A stretch of DNA of 64,000 nt from Azorinus chamasolen (lineage: Eukaryota; Mollusca; Bivalvia; Cardiida; Solecurtidae): positions 51,299,059 to 51,363,058 of the forward strand of contig OY755252.1 in the NCBI GenBank assembly GCA_963576725.1, read 5' to 3'. Below, piece after piece: positions 1 through 15,100 of this stretch. Within the stretch, counting starts at the first letter, position 1; the number at the start of each line of letters is the position of its first letter. Below the pieces are notes generated by a model, which made no database searches, was not told the origin of the DNA, and saw only the letters and a program-made list of their open reading frames with translations. The translations under genes and the position numbers were made by a program.

Positions 1-106
1 ATACAAGAAACGATCATACCGCCATCTACCGGCATAATTGTGCCATTGATCATCGACGCTTGCTCGCTTAGAAGAAAGACCGTAGCGTTGACAACGTCTT
101 CTATTT
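1..106 (-). CDS. DCXR: Gene A exon 7 (partial at window edge)
   Basis: The acceptor TTTACAG precedes AAATAGAAGACG. The exon reads [20 protein letters not shown], then [14 protein letters not shown], and runs off the window at base 1. Only the terminal codon or two and the stop are missing, judging by gene B. Confidence 0.93.
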
Positions 107-3100
107 CTGTAAATGAAAATTCTTGACATAAGTCTCGCCACCGGATCATGGTTTGGTTCTCGACATACTACCACGATAGATGCTTAAGACCTGTTTAATA
201 TGTCTGATATTTATGGACGACACCCGGATATGAGTAAACCTGTTCGATGGTATTTCTTTGAGTTTTAAGTCGGATAATATGTTGTTGAAATCTAGCTGAT
301 TTACCATTTCCTGCATTTTAAACGCCTTTTACACATTTCAAAAGAGACTAGACCCAGATTAGACTCTGATTAGAATTCTGATTATAAATGCTCTATTTGT
401 TTATGGTATACTCCAGATCATATTGATGTTTTCTAAACTCATCCACTTTTCGTAGCGGAGAGGTTCTACAGAACAAATGTCCTGGTGACGACCTTCGAAC
501 AATGTCCTGGAAACAACCTTCGAACAATGTTCTGGTGACAACCTATGAACAATGTCCTGGTGACAACCTTTGAACAATGTCCTGGTGACAACTTTTGAAC
601 TATGTTCTAGTGACAACCTTCGAACTATGTCCTGGTAACAACCTAAGTTCGAACTATGTCCTGGTGACAACCTTCGAACTATGTCCTGGAAACAACCTTC
701 GAACAATGTTCTGGTGACAACCTTTGAACAATGTCCTGGTGACAACCTTCGAACTATGTCCTGGTAACAACCTCAGTTCGAACTATGTCCTGGTGACAAC
801 CTTTGAACTATGCCTAGTGACAACCTTTGAACTATGTTCTGGTGACAACATTTGAACTATGTTCTAGTGACAACCTTCGAACTATGTCCTGGTGATAACC
901 TTTGAACTATGCCTGGTGACAACCTTTGAAATATGTCCTAGTAAAAAACCTGTGAACTTTGTCCTGGTGACAAATTGTCCTGGTGATAACCTTTGAACTA
1001 TGCCTGGTGACAACCTTCGAACTATGCCCTGGTGATAACCTTTGACACTGACTGGTATTTATGGCAGAAACTGTAGAATCAGATCTTTATTTTTTTCATA
1101 TGCATGCAACTCAGACCCTGATCAGACGTCTCCTTCAGGAGCACTCCGATATGCGTCTACATTGTTTGCATATGTCCCATGCACGGAATCACAGGTGTTT
1201 ATCGGTTAAAGAGATATAGTAGTGTGTACTCGATAGAACGTGTCTACTTGTTGACGTTAAGACCATATAATTACGGACCGGCGGATGCGTTCGTGTGGTT
1301 AACGCACTCGACTATAATACCAGGGGCCCAAAGTTCGATCGCCCGCCGGACCAAGTCCTTCGGACGCGACTATAAACTGAGGTCCGATGTATCGGTGCTT
1401 TACACTGGCCATCTTAAAAGAACCGGAAAAACTCTGTCGATAATAAGAGTAGGTCATCTCTGTAATCTCTCCCATCTCTCTGGGTAGTCCAATAATCAAC
1501 ACAAACAAACATATAACTACGGTCTTAACGTCAGCAAAACAGCTCGTTCGTGTACAAAATAATATTGCTAGAGGAATGTGCAAAGTATTATATATTTCTT
1601 TACAAATACAGTTGAACTTTTATATATCCACATTCGGGTTAACTCAAAGTAAAAAATCGGTTCGTCCAAAATTTACAATACAGAATTGTTCTGAAACGTA
1701 CCACTGTGCATATCTTGAAACAGCTTAATGCAGGTCGAAAGTAATGCTGAAAGTTCCTTTGACAGCATTCGGCATTACTATAGACCTGCTGTAAGCTGTG
1801 AAGTTGAGAAATTGTTCCGATAGGAAATCGGATAACTCGAATTGCTGTTATCTCGAAGAAAAGTATCTGGCCCCTTGAAGTTCGAGATATCGACGTCCAA
1901 CTATGCATCCATTTCTATGCCAAACGTATAATATAGTATAAACGAATATGTCTAAATAAATACCATCTGCTCAGTCAAGTGTTGGCATTAACGTTATTTT
2001 CATTATAAAACAATTTTATTTTTGGCCAACGTATAGGCAGGTGTCTTCAGCTTCGGGATACTTGTTTTGGGATAGTGGCTAAGCGGGAATTGGCGAATAT
2101 TCTTTGAAAATGGCAGTACCATACACACAAAGGTCCAGCTAAGATGTGTAAGTTAAAACAATTTCAAGAATAGACTCTCTTCGAGACTATTCTAAAGAGT
2201 GATCACAACATGGGGTTTGGTGGAGAAAGGACGAGTTCTTACTTGGAAGTTTTCTGGTTGTGACATTAATGCAGTTTACAAGTACCCCTGTGGGAGCTTT
2301 CAGCATTACTTGCGAACTGCATATGTGCTGTGGTGAATTTTAGCACTATTCTGTATAACGAAATTTGGAAGGGACCGAATTTCAAACTCGAGTTATACAT
2401 GTATAGACATCCGTGTTATCCGTATATCTCGATATAGATAGATATAAAGTGTATCTGTTTTGATTATCTCTATACCCATACGTAGCTAAGATATGTAACG
2501 GGGCAGAAGACAAATGAGCGTACTCTGAGTCTCAGATACAAAACTATTCATTTCTCTTCGAGGCGATTCTAAAAAAGTGGCCACAACATAAGGTTTGGAG
2601 GAGAAATGAAGGAGTTGTTCTTGAAAAGATTTTAATTTATGCATTTTTTCAGGAACTGTGTATATAGAGATTTTCTCTAAAGCATCTTCTTACAATTAAT
2701 ATGGGTTACTCTTAACACTTAATTTACTCCATAAATACGCCTCTCTGCAAACTGAGTAGACCTAGATCAGACGTCTCTTATAGGACCCGTCTGACCAGGG
2801 TCTACTCTGTGCTTACGATATACAGGAGCCGTCTGATGATCTGGGTGTACTCTGTTTTCAAATACGTGAAAAGAAGTTTAAATGAGAGACATAATTATAT
2901 TTCTTTTGAATGACCGTTGTAGAGGCGTACTACGTCACTTAATTTTATGACGTCACTTGTTTTACAGTTTAATTGAATATTATTTGGTCTTGACATCGTT
3001 TCTCATGTTGTTGAGTTGTGTGGCGAAGAAATTACATGTACTCCTATGTCTGAGATTACCAGGATTCGCCTATTTTAGATTTTGACTTAGAGCAAGAATG

Positions 3101-6100
3101 GATAGGCATGAGGCTGGGTACCCACAAAGCTGGTTTAAGCCCACGGTAGCATTTTTTGCTACTGACGGGTTCAAGGTAGTAGATCTAGGCTACTCCTGCT
3201 TGAAATCACCCTATGGTCATTTTGATATGGTAACTGTTTCATGTCTTCTGTGTGTTTTGTAACGTTTTTATCACACAATCTACCGTGTCGGAGACAGAGT
3301 GCCGTAAATCGCGGAAATGCACTAGTGTATTTTTTATGCAAATTAGTAGTGTTTGACTCCGGACGACAATGAATCTTGAAGAGAATACGGGGAAGCAATG
3401 CACGGAGTCGTTTAATCGTTACATAATCGTAGCGCTCATTTAATCGTTAGCCAATCGTAGCGCTCCATTTGCGTCGTCCGTTGTATTAATACACTGTTTG
3501 ATAACAATGGCCGAAACAGCCGTCACCTATAGCCCGTTTCATTTACTGTGGCTTTTTAAGGCTTATGTGATAAAAATTCGTGTGCATCACATATTGTTTT
3601 CATGAAACTCGTTTATTATAGATATATTACACTCGCTAAAGCTCGTGTTATTAATATAGTAAACTCGTTTCATAAAAACAATTTGTAATGAACATTCATG
3701 TACAATTCTGTATGTCTTGTAATTATGCCAATTATGCAGTTTCATGTTTGATGGTGTTTTGGCACCGTTCCCTATTGTGTGTGGCGCTCTCCGTAGGGCT
3801 GTTTTCCATTGTTGCTTTATACGCACAGTACGGGCGAAACATCAACCTGAAAGGTGAAAACACGGAACATAAATCTACGGCTAATTGGGTAGACTTTGAT
3901 AGACGTTCTGTCTTGTCTGTAAGCTTTACCATTCCCTCACATTGCTTCCTTTTGACGACTTTGTAAAAGCCACCTTTTCCAACCAATGTGATAAAATAGA
4001 GTATTTTTTTCCTATAGCTTCCCAAGGGAGCATGCCTCCGTACCCCTATAGCCACGATGTGTGTATTGCATTTGGATTCATCTAGTGGGCAAGTAAAGCA
4101 TGTACGGTCCGATGCAGCATCGCTTGTCTCAGTCAGTCTCGATTTGCCCGATATGATTCCTTTCCATTGCAGCCGATGGGATATGTTGTAGGAACAGTAT
4201 ACAGGATACCCTCTTTATTTTTACTTTGGTTGGACTTTTCGGGTTCCCATAATAGGACATTTAACTCTGTAATTAAATTTTGGATATACACTATTACAAC
4301 TCCGTTAAAATACGGATTATCCTTTGTGTGCTCCCTCATTTCCATAGCGGGTCGAATAGTGTTTGACGGGATGGGTTGCATATTGCGTGTATATAACAGG
4401 TGTTTATTTGTATTGATTAGTTTATATGCATGAACTTCAAATTGATCTGTTTACCCAATTTTTGGCAATATTTTATGTGTAGTGTTGTATGCCAAAATAT
4501 GTACCCAATTCTGTTGGGTCTGGGTCAAAACTGTGTGACGTACTGGCGCTGTGCATAGAATGTTACATTCATATTTTGTTTTTTTATTATGTGAGTGCGT
4601 TGACACAATATAATAGAGCATGTATAAATAAATAAATAAAAAAATAAAAATAAAAAAATAATCTACTCTCCTTACGCACCTGCAAATCTTCCCAAAGGTA
4701 TGTTCTTTAATACGTTTGCTTTCTTTGTAGGCTCACTGTACCCTTTCTTCCCCATTTCTGTCATAACCACTGTTGGGCTTACACTGTTGACCCGGATCTG
4801 AAAACAAAATGGTGGAGAACAGTTTCACTTCAGTTGAATTTGTGATATACATATATATAAGATATGTTGCGAGTAGTCAACTGATTTTAAATGAGTCTTG
4901 GAAAATGTTTCTCAAGCAAGTCTTTGTGCGATAAGTAACATTTTCCAAGACTCGTTTAATAGCAGTTAGTACAAAATGACTTATTTCGACTAAAATGCCG
5001 TTTTTGACGGGTCCTCCACGTATGTTTTGACACGTGACGTCATTGAGTTTATTCATTAAATCACAACTTGTCATTAAATAGGATCTTACATGAGTGTACA
5101 TGGTTATTGGATTTATTAAATGAGTCTCTTTAAAACGATAAAAACGAGTTTTAGCGAGTTTCTTTTATCGTTTTAAAAAGACGAATTTAATAAATCCAAT
5201 AATCATGAATACGAATGCAAGATTCTTTTTTATAACATAACAAACACGCGTGTTTTTGCAGCCAATGTTTCAGCATTAGCGTGAATCGTTGTAAGCTGTC
5301 CTTACATATAGACAATGAAAGGTGTTATTAGGTTACATATAGACAGTGAAAGGTGTTATTAGGTTACATATAGACAGTGAAAGGTGTTATTAGGTTACAT
5401 ATAGACAGTGAAAGGTGTTATTAGGTTACATATAGACAGTGAAAGGTGTTATTAGGTTACATATAGACAGTGAAAGGTATTATTAGGTTACATATAGACA
5501 GTGAAAGGTGTTATTAGGTTACATATAGACAATGAAAGGTGTTATTAGGTTACATATAGACAGTGAAAGGTGTTATTAGGTTACATATAGACAGTGAAAG
5601 GTGTTATTAGGTTACATATAGACAGTGAAAGGTGTTATTAGGTTAAGGTGTTATTAGGTTACATATAGACAGTGAAAGGTGTTATTAGGTTACATATAGA
5701 CAATGAAAGGTGTTATTAGGTTACATATAGACAGTGAAAGGTGTTATTAGGTTACATATAGACAGTGAAAGGGTGTTATTAGGTTACATATAGACAGTGA
5801 AAGGTGTTATTAGGTTACATATAGACAGTGAAAGGTGTTATTAGGTTACATATAGACAGTGAAAGGTGTTATTAGGTTACATATAGACAGTGAAAGGTGT
5901 TATTAGGTTACATATAGACAGTGAAAGGTGTTATTAGTTACATATAGACAGTGAAAGGTGTTATTAGGTTACATATAGACAGTGACAGGTGTTATTAGGT
6001 TACATATAGACAGTGAAAGGTGTTATTAGGTTACATATAGACAGTGAAAGGTGTTATTAGGTTACATATAGACAGTGAAAGGTGTTATTAGGTTACATAT

Positions 6101-9100
6101 AGACAGTGAAAGGTGTTATTAGGTTACATATAGACAGTGAAAGGTGTTATTAGGTTACATATAGACAGTGACAGGTGTTATTAGGTTACATATAGACAGT
6201 GAAAGGTGTTATTAGGTTACATATAGACAGTGAAAGGTGTTATTAGGTTACATATAGACAGTGAAAGGTGTTATTAGGTTACATATAGACAGTGACAGGT
6301 GTTATTAGGTTCGCTAAGTGATTGGAACAAAGTAAGTCTAACACGTTTTATTGTCTTACGGTCATATCAAACAAGATCGAATTTATCTGATATTCAATTT
6401 TAACTGTGATAGTTTATGATAAAAAAAACTACAGAAACACGTCAAAATAAATTTTGAGTTAGAATCTACAGTTTCGATATACAAACATGTCACACACATG
6501 TCTGTGGAAAGTTCGCCATTTGCTTAAAGTTTAAATATGGACCCACATACAGCTTCGTTTTGGTGGATTAAGCCCTTCATTAGTGTTGTATACACATGGA
6601 CATGGACATTTCGAATATGTAAAATATTCTCGATTCAAATTCAGTAGAATCTAATAAAGTTTATTGAAATGGACAGTATATTAGGTACGAACTACTGCAT
6701 AAAAGTGTGTTGGAACAGGGGGGGGGGGGGGGGGGGCGATTTTCGCGATCAGTTGTTTTGGAGAATAACATATTTGAAATATGTTTGTGCTGTGTTGGAT
6801 TCAGATAATTGTAGTTGTTGATTGACGAGATAAAGGACATGCGATGAAGGAAATTGTAAAGTTGTGGCGGCAATGTAGAATGGATGGTTTGAGTCAGAGT
6901 AGCTGGTAGGTCTTTTTGGCATATATTTTGTAGATAATCACTGGACAGCGATCATGACTTGTATTATATTACTAAAGTTAAGGCGCAAGTACCAACAATC
7001 CTTTGCCATCTATTGTGACTCAATCGTTGACAGGCAGGTCACCGTCCGCCAGTTTGTTTGTTTGTTTTGACAGCGCATATGAATATAGTTAGGGTATGTC
7101 AGTAACACTCGAAAGAGGAGTTGACATTAGAAAGATAGATAGGCCGTTCGAATGTTATTCACTGGTGAATATATGCCCTTGAATATCAATATATATGTGA
7201 TAGCGTTACGTAACGCTGGAGCTACGAGTTACATGTACGATGTTACAAAGAGAAATATGTAATGGCTATATTAACTGGAATACAGGGGAGGTTATGTGAG
7301 ACTGATTCCATTCATTATGAGCAAACTTAACTGACCGTCTCCATGAAAACTGTAATGGAAGAAAACGTAATGTTTGAATTTCATTACACAATACGTTCGA
7401 CTGATGGGAATTAGTTACTCTATACCCAGACAGTAAACTAACTGGACTTACATGTTGCTACCATGACGGTATTGAAAATAAAAATGAGCCCTGCAGTTAA
7501 TAGTGAATTTAAGCATTAGATCTACTTGGAACGAAACTTTTACACCCTGTTCATTGTTTTGTTTCGTGTTGATTTCCGGTTTGCGTCACCTGAAAATTCG
7601 CTAATAAGGTTAACGGTGGGCAATTAAATGGCAAGCATGGTTTACATTGTGTGGTCCCAGCTCCAAGGCAAGCGTCTTCGTGAGCATGTCCATGGCGGCC
7701 TTGGACGGACAATACGTCGTGTGGTTGGGAAACGCCCGCAATCCCGCTATGCTGGAAATATTCACGATGGCACCACCGTTGCCCTTAGCAACCATTGTCC
7801 TCGCAGCTATCTAAAACAGTGAAATCGGGCTGTGACAATACGCCGATGCACACCGATATACCGAGATTTAGTTGAATTGGTTGAACCGGTTTAGTTGAAC
7901 CGCGGTTTTTTATTATGCGGGCGAGGTTTATCCATGCCCCTTGAAGTATAAGTAAACTTATCATTTCCGTTTGTCTATACCGCGTGTACTCTTTTGGTTT
8001 GGCGATGACAGACAACACCTTTGAACAAATAAATAATCCAAAAGGAAACCGTTAGGTTTGGGCACACGTCTTTAGGAAACGGGTTAGAAATTAAATTTTA
8101 TTCACGGTCGCGCATTGTCGTCACTATACTATAACCAGTCTGCACAATGCGGAAGAAGAACATTTAATAAACCTCCGCACTCGTTCGGGATATCTGTTTT
8201 GTCCGAATGGCTACTTTAGCTTTTATAAATGATAAAGGAGGCACACCCATCTTCCTTAAAACAAATTATGAAACATGACAAAGTCACTTTTTTCTTACGG
8301 ATGCTGAGCAGATCTAAAAGGCCTAGAGTTTTATAATAAACACGCAAAGATACTTTATCAACATCCAACGCAATTATCTCCCCTAATCGCTACACTATAT
8401 TTGCCACCACAACATTCACGTGGCCATGGTATACATCGTATACATCATGTGATCAAACTATTGCAGACGCTATGTCGGCTGCAAACTCTTACCATAGCCA
8501 ACCGATAAATTTACTATAACATCCCGTCCCGCAAGAAAATATTCAAAATATTTAATCTGTTTGGCATTTGGGTAAATTTTGGAATCATACTCATGTACAG
8601 CGTCTCGAATTAAGTTTAACAACCGGTGGCCTGATAAAAATCTCTACCGGTGGTCTATTATAAATAATAATGTAATAAGTCACCAACACTCATTTTTTAG
8701 GAAAGCTGATTATTTTTCTACCTTTGAAACAAAATCGAAAACTGGAGTCTGCTGAATTCAACATTAAAAAAAATAAAATACAAAAACAAATTTTTGACAA
8801 GGGACATCACTGTGAGGAGTATGATACTTTATGTGATAGTTGTGTTTTTATTGATCATTTGGCTGTTGTCAAAATTGGAAAATTCATGTACACAGTATAA
8901 TGTTTTGCTGTTGCCGGCAGCCACAATCTATTGCAATATATTGCAATACGGTAACTATGTTTCTGAATTTCCGTCATTTCCCGTCATTCAAAATATGACG
9001 TCACTTGTTTACTGTTTCAGTTTACTTGAATATTATTTAGTCTTGGCATCGTTACTTTTGTTGTGGAAGTGTCTGGAGGAGATTTTATTGTATAGTTTTA

Positions 9101-12100
9101 CTTGGATAAAGTGGTATAAATGTAATATATTCTGAAAATGCGTGATCCCTCGAAAGCAAAAGAAGAAATGCAAAAAGAGAAAATTGCAGACTCGGTTTTA
9201 TTGAGTCTGTTCATGAGTAGTAATTAAAAGTGCAACACTACTCACGCCCCCTAGCACCGGCTTAAGCAGTATTCAATTTTCAAAACTAATAACATTAAAA
9301 CTTATGTAAGATTGGTTACCCGCAAACCTGGGTTGTCGTAACCTTTATTACTTTTCTACAGTTACTCTGTTTGCAACTTAATCACTGAATACACTAGCGA
9401 TAGGTGGATACAGTTGTTTCACTTTAATATATGTTCGTTTAACACGCCCTTTACCACTGTATTTGCCATCGCGTTTGTTGTAGATTAGTCGGAGAGGGGA
9501 TACGTTTATTTACACTGTTTGTCTTTTAGGGTGGGGATGGAATAAGTGGGAGGTTGGGCGCCCCTAAACCGGTTTAAACCCCCAGCGACTTTTGTCACTG
9601 GCCGTTCCACGGCGGTACTTGTATCTCCTCCCCCTATTGTTTGTTTGTTGTGTCTTTGTGTCTTATATACATGTACATTTACTTTTTTCGCCGTGGTGCT
9701 GTTTGGGCGGTTGTGTGTTTTATATGCAGTGTTACCTGCATGACTCATACATGTACTTTTACGCCCCCAGTAATCCTTCTTTTGCTACTGACCGTTCCAA
9801 GGCGGTAGTCCTACTTTCACCCTATGGTCAATGTTTTAATGTGTTATGTATTTATATGCGTCCAGTTTATGTTTTGTGTTTTATCTTGTAATTGTGTCTT
9901 TTTGTTTGATGGTGTTTCGTGCCGTGTCCTTTCGTGTGTGGCTCTCCCTGTTTGACTGTTTTTTTCCCACTTTTGCACTATATTTCAACACGGTTCTATT
10001 CCAATTGTTTAACCCCTATAGTGAACCCTTGTTAGAATGTCTCTACTCACTAAGAATGTATAGAAAGTATCGTAGCTTAAACCATGAATCCATAAATACG
10101 CCTTTCTATGTCTTTCTACGGAAAACAGAACAGGAGCCGTCTGATCAGTGTGTTTGCTTATGGAATAATATAGATATGATTCTTCAGTTTCTACCTTGGC
10201 AACAATGACATGGGTCAATATGTCTGTTTCTTACATGAATAGTCATGGAGTAAATGGTAAAGGAAAAACCAAGGGCATGAAACGTTCGTGATATTAAGTG
10301 AAACCCCACTTTAATGATTATCTAATATGTCTTATAAGTACAAAAATGAGTCATGCAGGAAACACCACATACAGAACAAACAGTCACCCGAACAGCAACA
10401 CAAGGAAACAGCAAATGTACATAACTATAAAAACATCAAGAGACGCACTAAGACAAAACAAACATACAATAGGGGGAGAAAGAAGTACCGCCTTGGAACG
10501 GTCAATGACAAAAGTCACTGGGGGGTTAAACCGGTTTATGGGCGCCCAACCTCACACTTATTCCATCCCCACCCTAAAAAACAGTGTAATAAACGTTAAA
10601 CCACAGTTTTCGAAAATTCTTAGGCGTTGGCCAGTCAGAGTTGGTTATTCGGTTTTTCCTTTTTCGTGAAGACTGGATTATTGCCGCCAAAATGAAACTG
10701 TGGTTTAAATCGGTTAGACTGCAAATGACAAGTCTTCATGAAATAGACTGACTTCGCTGACGCTCCGCGCAGTCTATTTCATGAAGACTTGTCATAATGC
10801 AGTCTAACCTATATGTTGTCGTCATTTAGCGATATTGTAAGAGTAGTTTGAACATTGCAGACACATCCCTATGGAGCAAGTGCCCTATATATCTCAATGG
10901 TTTCAAAACATGACTCTTACACGGGCGTCAAAATGCATAATTAGGAGGGAATGGGTTAATGAGGTGTGTTATTGGGTCTGCTTTATTTGCTAAGTCCCAA
11001 GTATCCTTTTTTGACTGAAGATATGCAAGATACCATACCTGTGCTATGTTAAACGCTGCTCTGAAGTTAATATGGAACACACTGAAAAATAACAAAAATA
11101 AGTATTAGTCGTTGAAGTCTACAATTTTATGGACCCCATGACCAAGTGTCCGAGCGGCAAAGCTTAGCTCCTCACCGCTGTATATAATACAGTGGTACCT
11201 CGATATCTCGAGCTCGGGTAACTTCGGGATAACTCAAACTACAAGTACAGTCCTACCAAAATTTACAAAACAGAATTGTTCTAAAACACATGTGACAACT
11301 TAAAGCAAAGTAATGCTGAACGCTCCCATAGGACTTCTGATATATCGAAGCAAAAAGTATGGCCCCTTGAAGTTCGAGATAATGAGGTTCAACTGCAGTT
11401 TATTTTCAAGTCGACCTGTTGCAAGTAATTGATTCTACTCAGGTAAATTATCCAACCGATGTTTAGTTTCTACTCACATGTAAAGTCTTTAGCTGAATTT
11501 GAATTTCTACTCACAGGTAAAGTATCACCGGTGATTTCGGCTGGTTTGGGGTGTCTTATCCCATGTAAAGTATTAGCTGATTTTGAGTGTCTACTCACAT
11601 GTAAAGTATTGGCTGATTTTGTTGGGTGTCGACTCACATGTAAAGTATTAGCTGATTTTGAGTTTTGGTCACACATAAAGAATCAAAAATGAAAAAAAAC
11701 GTCCTACAAGGAGTGCCACACCAAAACATCAGCAAACATGAAACAACAGACGAAACGCACACAAAGACTTAAAATATTTACCATATAAAATGCAACGTAG
11801 ACCATAGGGTGAAAGCAGGAGTACTGTCAAGATGATTTTGATATGTTTCTATTCACATATATAGTATCAACAGTTTGTAAGTTTCTACACACATGTAAAG
11901 TATTAAGCTGAATTTGAGTTTCTACTCACAGGTAAAGTATCACGCGGATTTAGAGTTTCTACACAGATATAACAGTTTCAACATGTGTTGATTGTTTTGT
12001 GTCTACTCATAGGTACATGTAACACTATCCACCTTTGCTGGTTTGGTTGTTTTCTACTCTTTCAGTTAACAATATCAACCTTTGTTGGTTTGGTTGGTTT

Positions 12101-15100
12101 CTACTCTTACAGTTTACAATATCAACCTTTGTGGTTTTGGTTGGTTTCTAATCTCACAGTTAACAATATCAACCTTTGTTGTTTTGGTTGGTTTCTAATC
12201 TCACAGTTAACAATATCAACCTTTGTTGTTTTTGTTGGTTTTTACTCTCAGGGTTAACAGTTACAGTATCAATCTTTGTTGTTTGGTTTGCTCTACTCTC
12301 ACAGGTAGCAATATCATCATGGCTTGTGCCAGGTGACAATATCAACTTGTGTTGTTATGTTTTGTTTCTACTTGCAGGTTATAATATGTACATATGTGGT
12401 CTGGTGTTGTTTCTATTTATGCGTAATACTATTAACATGTGCTGTTTTATAGTTTATATTCACATGTTATAATATCAATCTGTGTATTGTTATGTTTCAA
12501 TTCACGTGTATTAATATAAAATTTGTGTTTTGTTTTGTTTAAATTCACATGTAAAATATAAATATGTGTTTTGTTTTGTTTTTATTCACTTCACATGTAA
12601 CAATAATTAGCATGTGTTGTTTTATTGTTTCTATTCATATGCAATAATATCAATCTGCGTTATGTTTTGTTTCTATTTACAGGATATAACATCAGTCTGG
12701 GTTGTTTGTTTTGTTTCTGTTCACAGGTAATAATATCATCTGGTGATGTTTGTTAATTTGTTTCTACCCACTGGTAACAGTGTCGATGTGTGTGTTAATG
12801 TCTGAGTCTACTGACAGGAAACAAAAAATCAACTGTTGTTGTTTTGTTTTCTTTGTACTAACAAGTAACATTATCAACATGTTATTTTTGTTTCTATTGA
12901 CATGCAACAATATCAACTTGTTTTTGTTATTTTGTTTGTACTCCTAGACTTGTGTGTTGTTTTGTTGTGTTGTTTAATATCATCTGGTGATTCTTCTACC
13001 CAGGTAACGGTGTCATAGGCAACACAATCAACTTGAGTTTATTTTGTTTTGTTTTTTTATATTCAAAGGTAACACTTTCAATCCGTGTTGTTTTCTTTTG
13101 TTGTGTTTTATGTCCACTGAAAGGTTACAATATCAACATATGTGGTTTTGTTTTGTTGTTTTATGTCCACTCACAGTTAACAATATCCAACTGTGTTGTT
13201 TTTTATTCTGTTGTCTACTCAAAGGTAACACTATCAACTTATGATGTTTGTTTGGTCGTGTTTTATGTCCATGGTAACAATATCAAACTGTATTTTGTTT
13301 TGTTCTATGTCAACTCACCGGTAACAATGTCACCCTGTGTTGTTTTGTTTAGTGTTTTACTCACATGTAACAATATAAAACTTGTTGTTTTGCTGTGTCT
13401 ACTCACAGATAACAATATGACTTGTGTTTTTCTGCTTTATATCTACTAACAGGTAACAGTATTAAGCTATGTTTTGTTTTGTGACTTCTCAAACGTAACA
13501 ATATCAACTTGTATTGTTTTGTGTTTACCCGCATATAACAATATCAACTTGTATTGTTTGTTTTGTATCTGCTCACAGGTAACAATATCGACCAGTGTTG
13601 TTTCGTTTTCGCTCAAATGTAACAATATCAACCTGTTTTGTTTTCGCTCACAAGTAACACTATCAACATGTAATGTTTTGATTCGTTTTTACTCACAGGT
13701 AACAGTATCAACCTTTTTGTTTGTGTTTGTACCTACTCACAGGTAACAGTATCAACCTTTTTGTTTGTGTTTGTACCTACTCACAGGTAACAGTATCAAC
13801 CTTTTTGTTTGTGTTTGTACCTACTCACAGGTAACATTATCAAGCTTTTTGTTTGTGTTTGTACCTACTCACAGGTAACAATATCAACCTTTTTGTTTGT
13901 GTTTGTACCTACTCACAGGTAACAATATCAAACGTTTTGTTTGTGTTTGTAACTACTCACAGGTAACAGTATCAACCGTTTTGTTTGTGTTTGTACCTAC
14001 TCACAGGTAACAGTATCAGCCTTTTTGTGTGTGTGCCTACTCACAGGTAACAGTATCAGCCCGAGTTGTTGTCTTTTGTTTTTTAGCTAATCACAGGTAA
14101 CAGTATCAACCTAATGTTTTGTATTTAATCACAGGTATATATCAGTCCGGAGTGTTTGTTTTGTTTCTACTCACAGGTAATAGTATAAACCCGTGTTGGT
14201 TTGCTTTGTTGTTGTTTTCATGCTTTGTATTTACTCCCCACCAGATTACATCTTGTGTTGTTTTTACCCATGATTAACATTATCATACTGATTGTATTAA
14301 GTTTATGCGTGTAGCCACTCATATTAGATTCCGATCGCCAAAGGTCATATATGTAGAAATAATAGTTTTCATGTACAGTAAATCCCTCTAAACCGGAATT
14401 CTAGTAGAGAAATAATTAGATAATGTCTAGGCAGTTGCTGCTTAATGCAGGGTGAAGTCATGCAGACAATTCCTAGAGGAGCTTTCTGCATGACTTTCAC
14501 CCTGCATTAAGCTGCCACCTGTCTCCAAACCGAATTTTATACTTAATTTGACATCCAGTTTAGAGTGGTGTACAGTAAAACCTCGATATTTCGAAAGTTA
14601 AGTATAGAAGAATATATAACATTGTAGGCACGTGGTAGCTTAGTACAGGTTGAAAGTCGTGCAGACATGACTTTCATCATGCATTAGGCTATCACGTGTA
14701 TTGTAGATCGATACAAATACGTATTTGAATGTGCGGATAATTCAGGTTAGGTTTAACTGTACGTAGAACTATTAGTGGGTTCTTACCCATTTCCTGGTAT
14801 GCTGAGTGTATAATAAATATTTGTGGGTTATTACCCATTTCCTAATATGTTGTGTGTGTAATAAATATTAGTGAGTTATTACCCATTTCCTAGTAGGCTG
14901 AGTGTGTAATAAATATTAGTGGGTTCTTACCTATTTCTTAGTATGCTGAGTGTGTAATAAATATTAATGGGTTCTTACCCATTTCCTAATATGCTGAGTG
15001 TGTATTAAATGTTAGTGGGTTCTTACCCATTTCCTAATATGCTGAGTGTGTATTAAATACTAGTGGATTCTTACCCATTTCCTAATATGCTGAGTTTGTA

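Noticed and set aside
5302..6310. CRISPR-like regular repeats (also 26130-28636)
   Set aside because: Units are head-to-tail with no unique spacers, and the window is clearly eukaryotic.
8794..9135. 113-codon frame with apparent membrane segments
   Set aside because: AT-rich intron sequence of gene A; part of it is a dispersed repeat also found at 2935-3040.
9592..10208. Overlapping Cys/Val/Tyr-rich frames of 99 and 120 codons
   Set aside because: Inside an inverted-repeat element; no domain, and the arms recur elsewhere without the frames.
11985..13746. Several plus-strand frames rich in Phe, Val and Cys that look like membrane proteins
   Set aside because: T-rich minisatellite sequence translates as hydrophobic residues; frames overlap each other and shift with unit-length changes.
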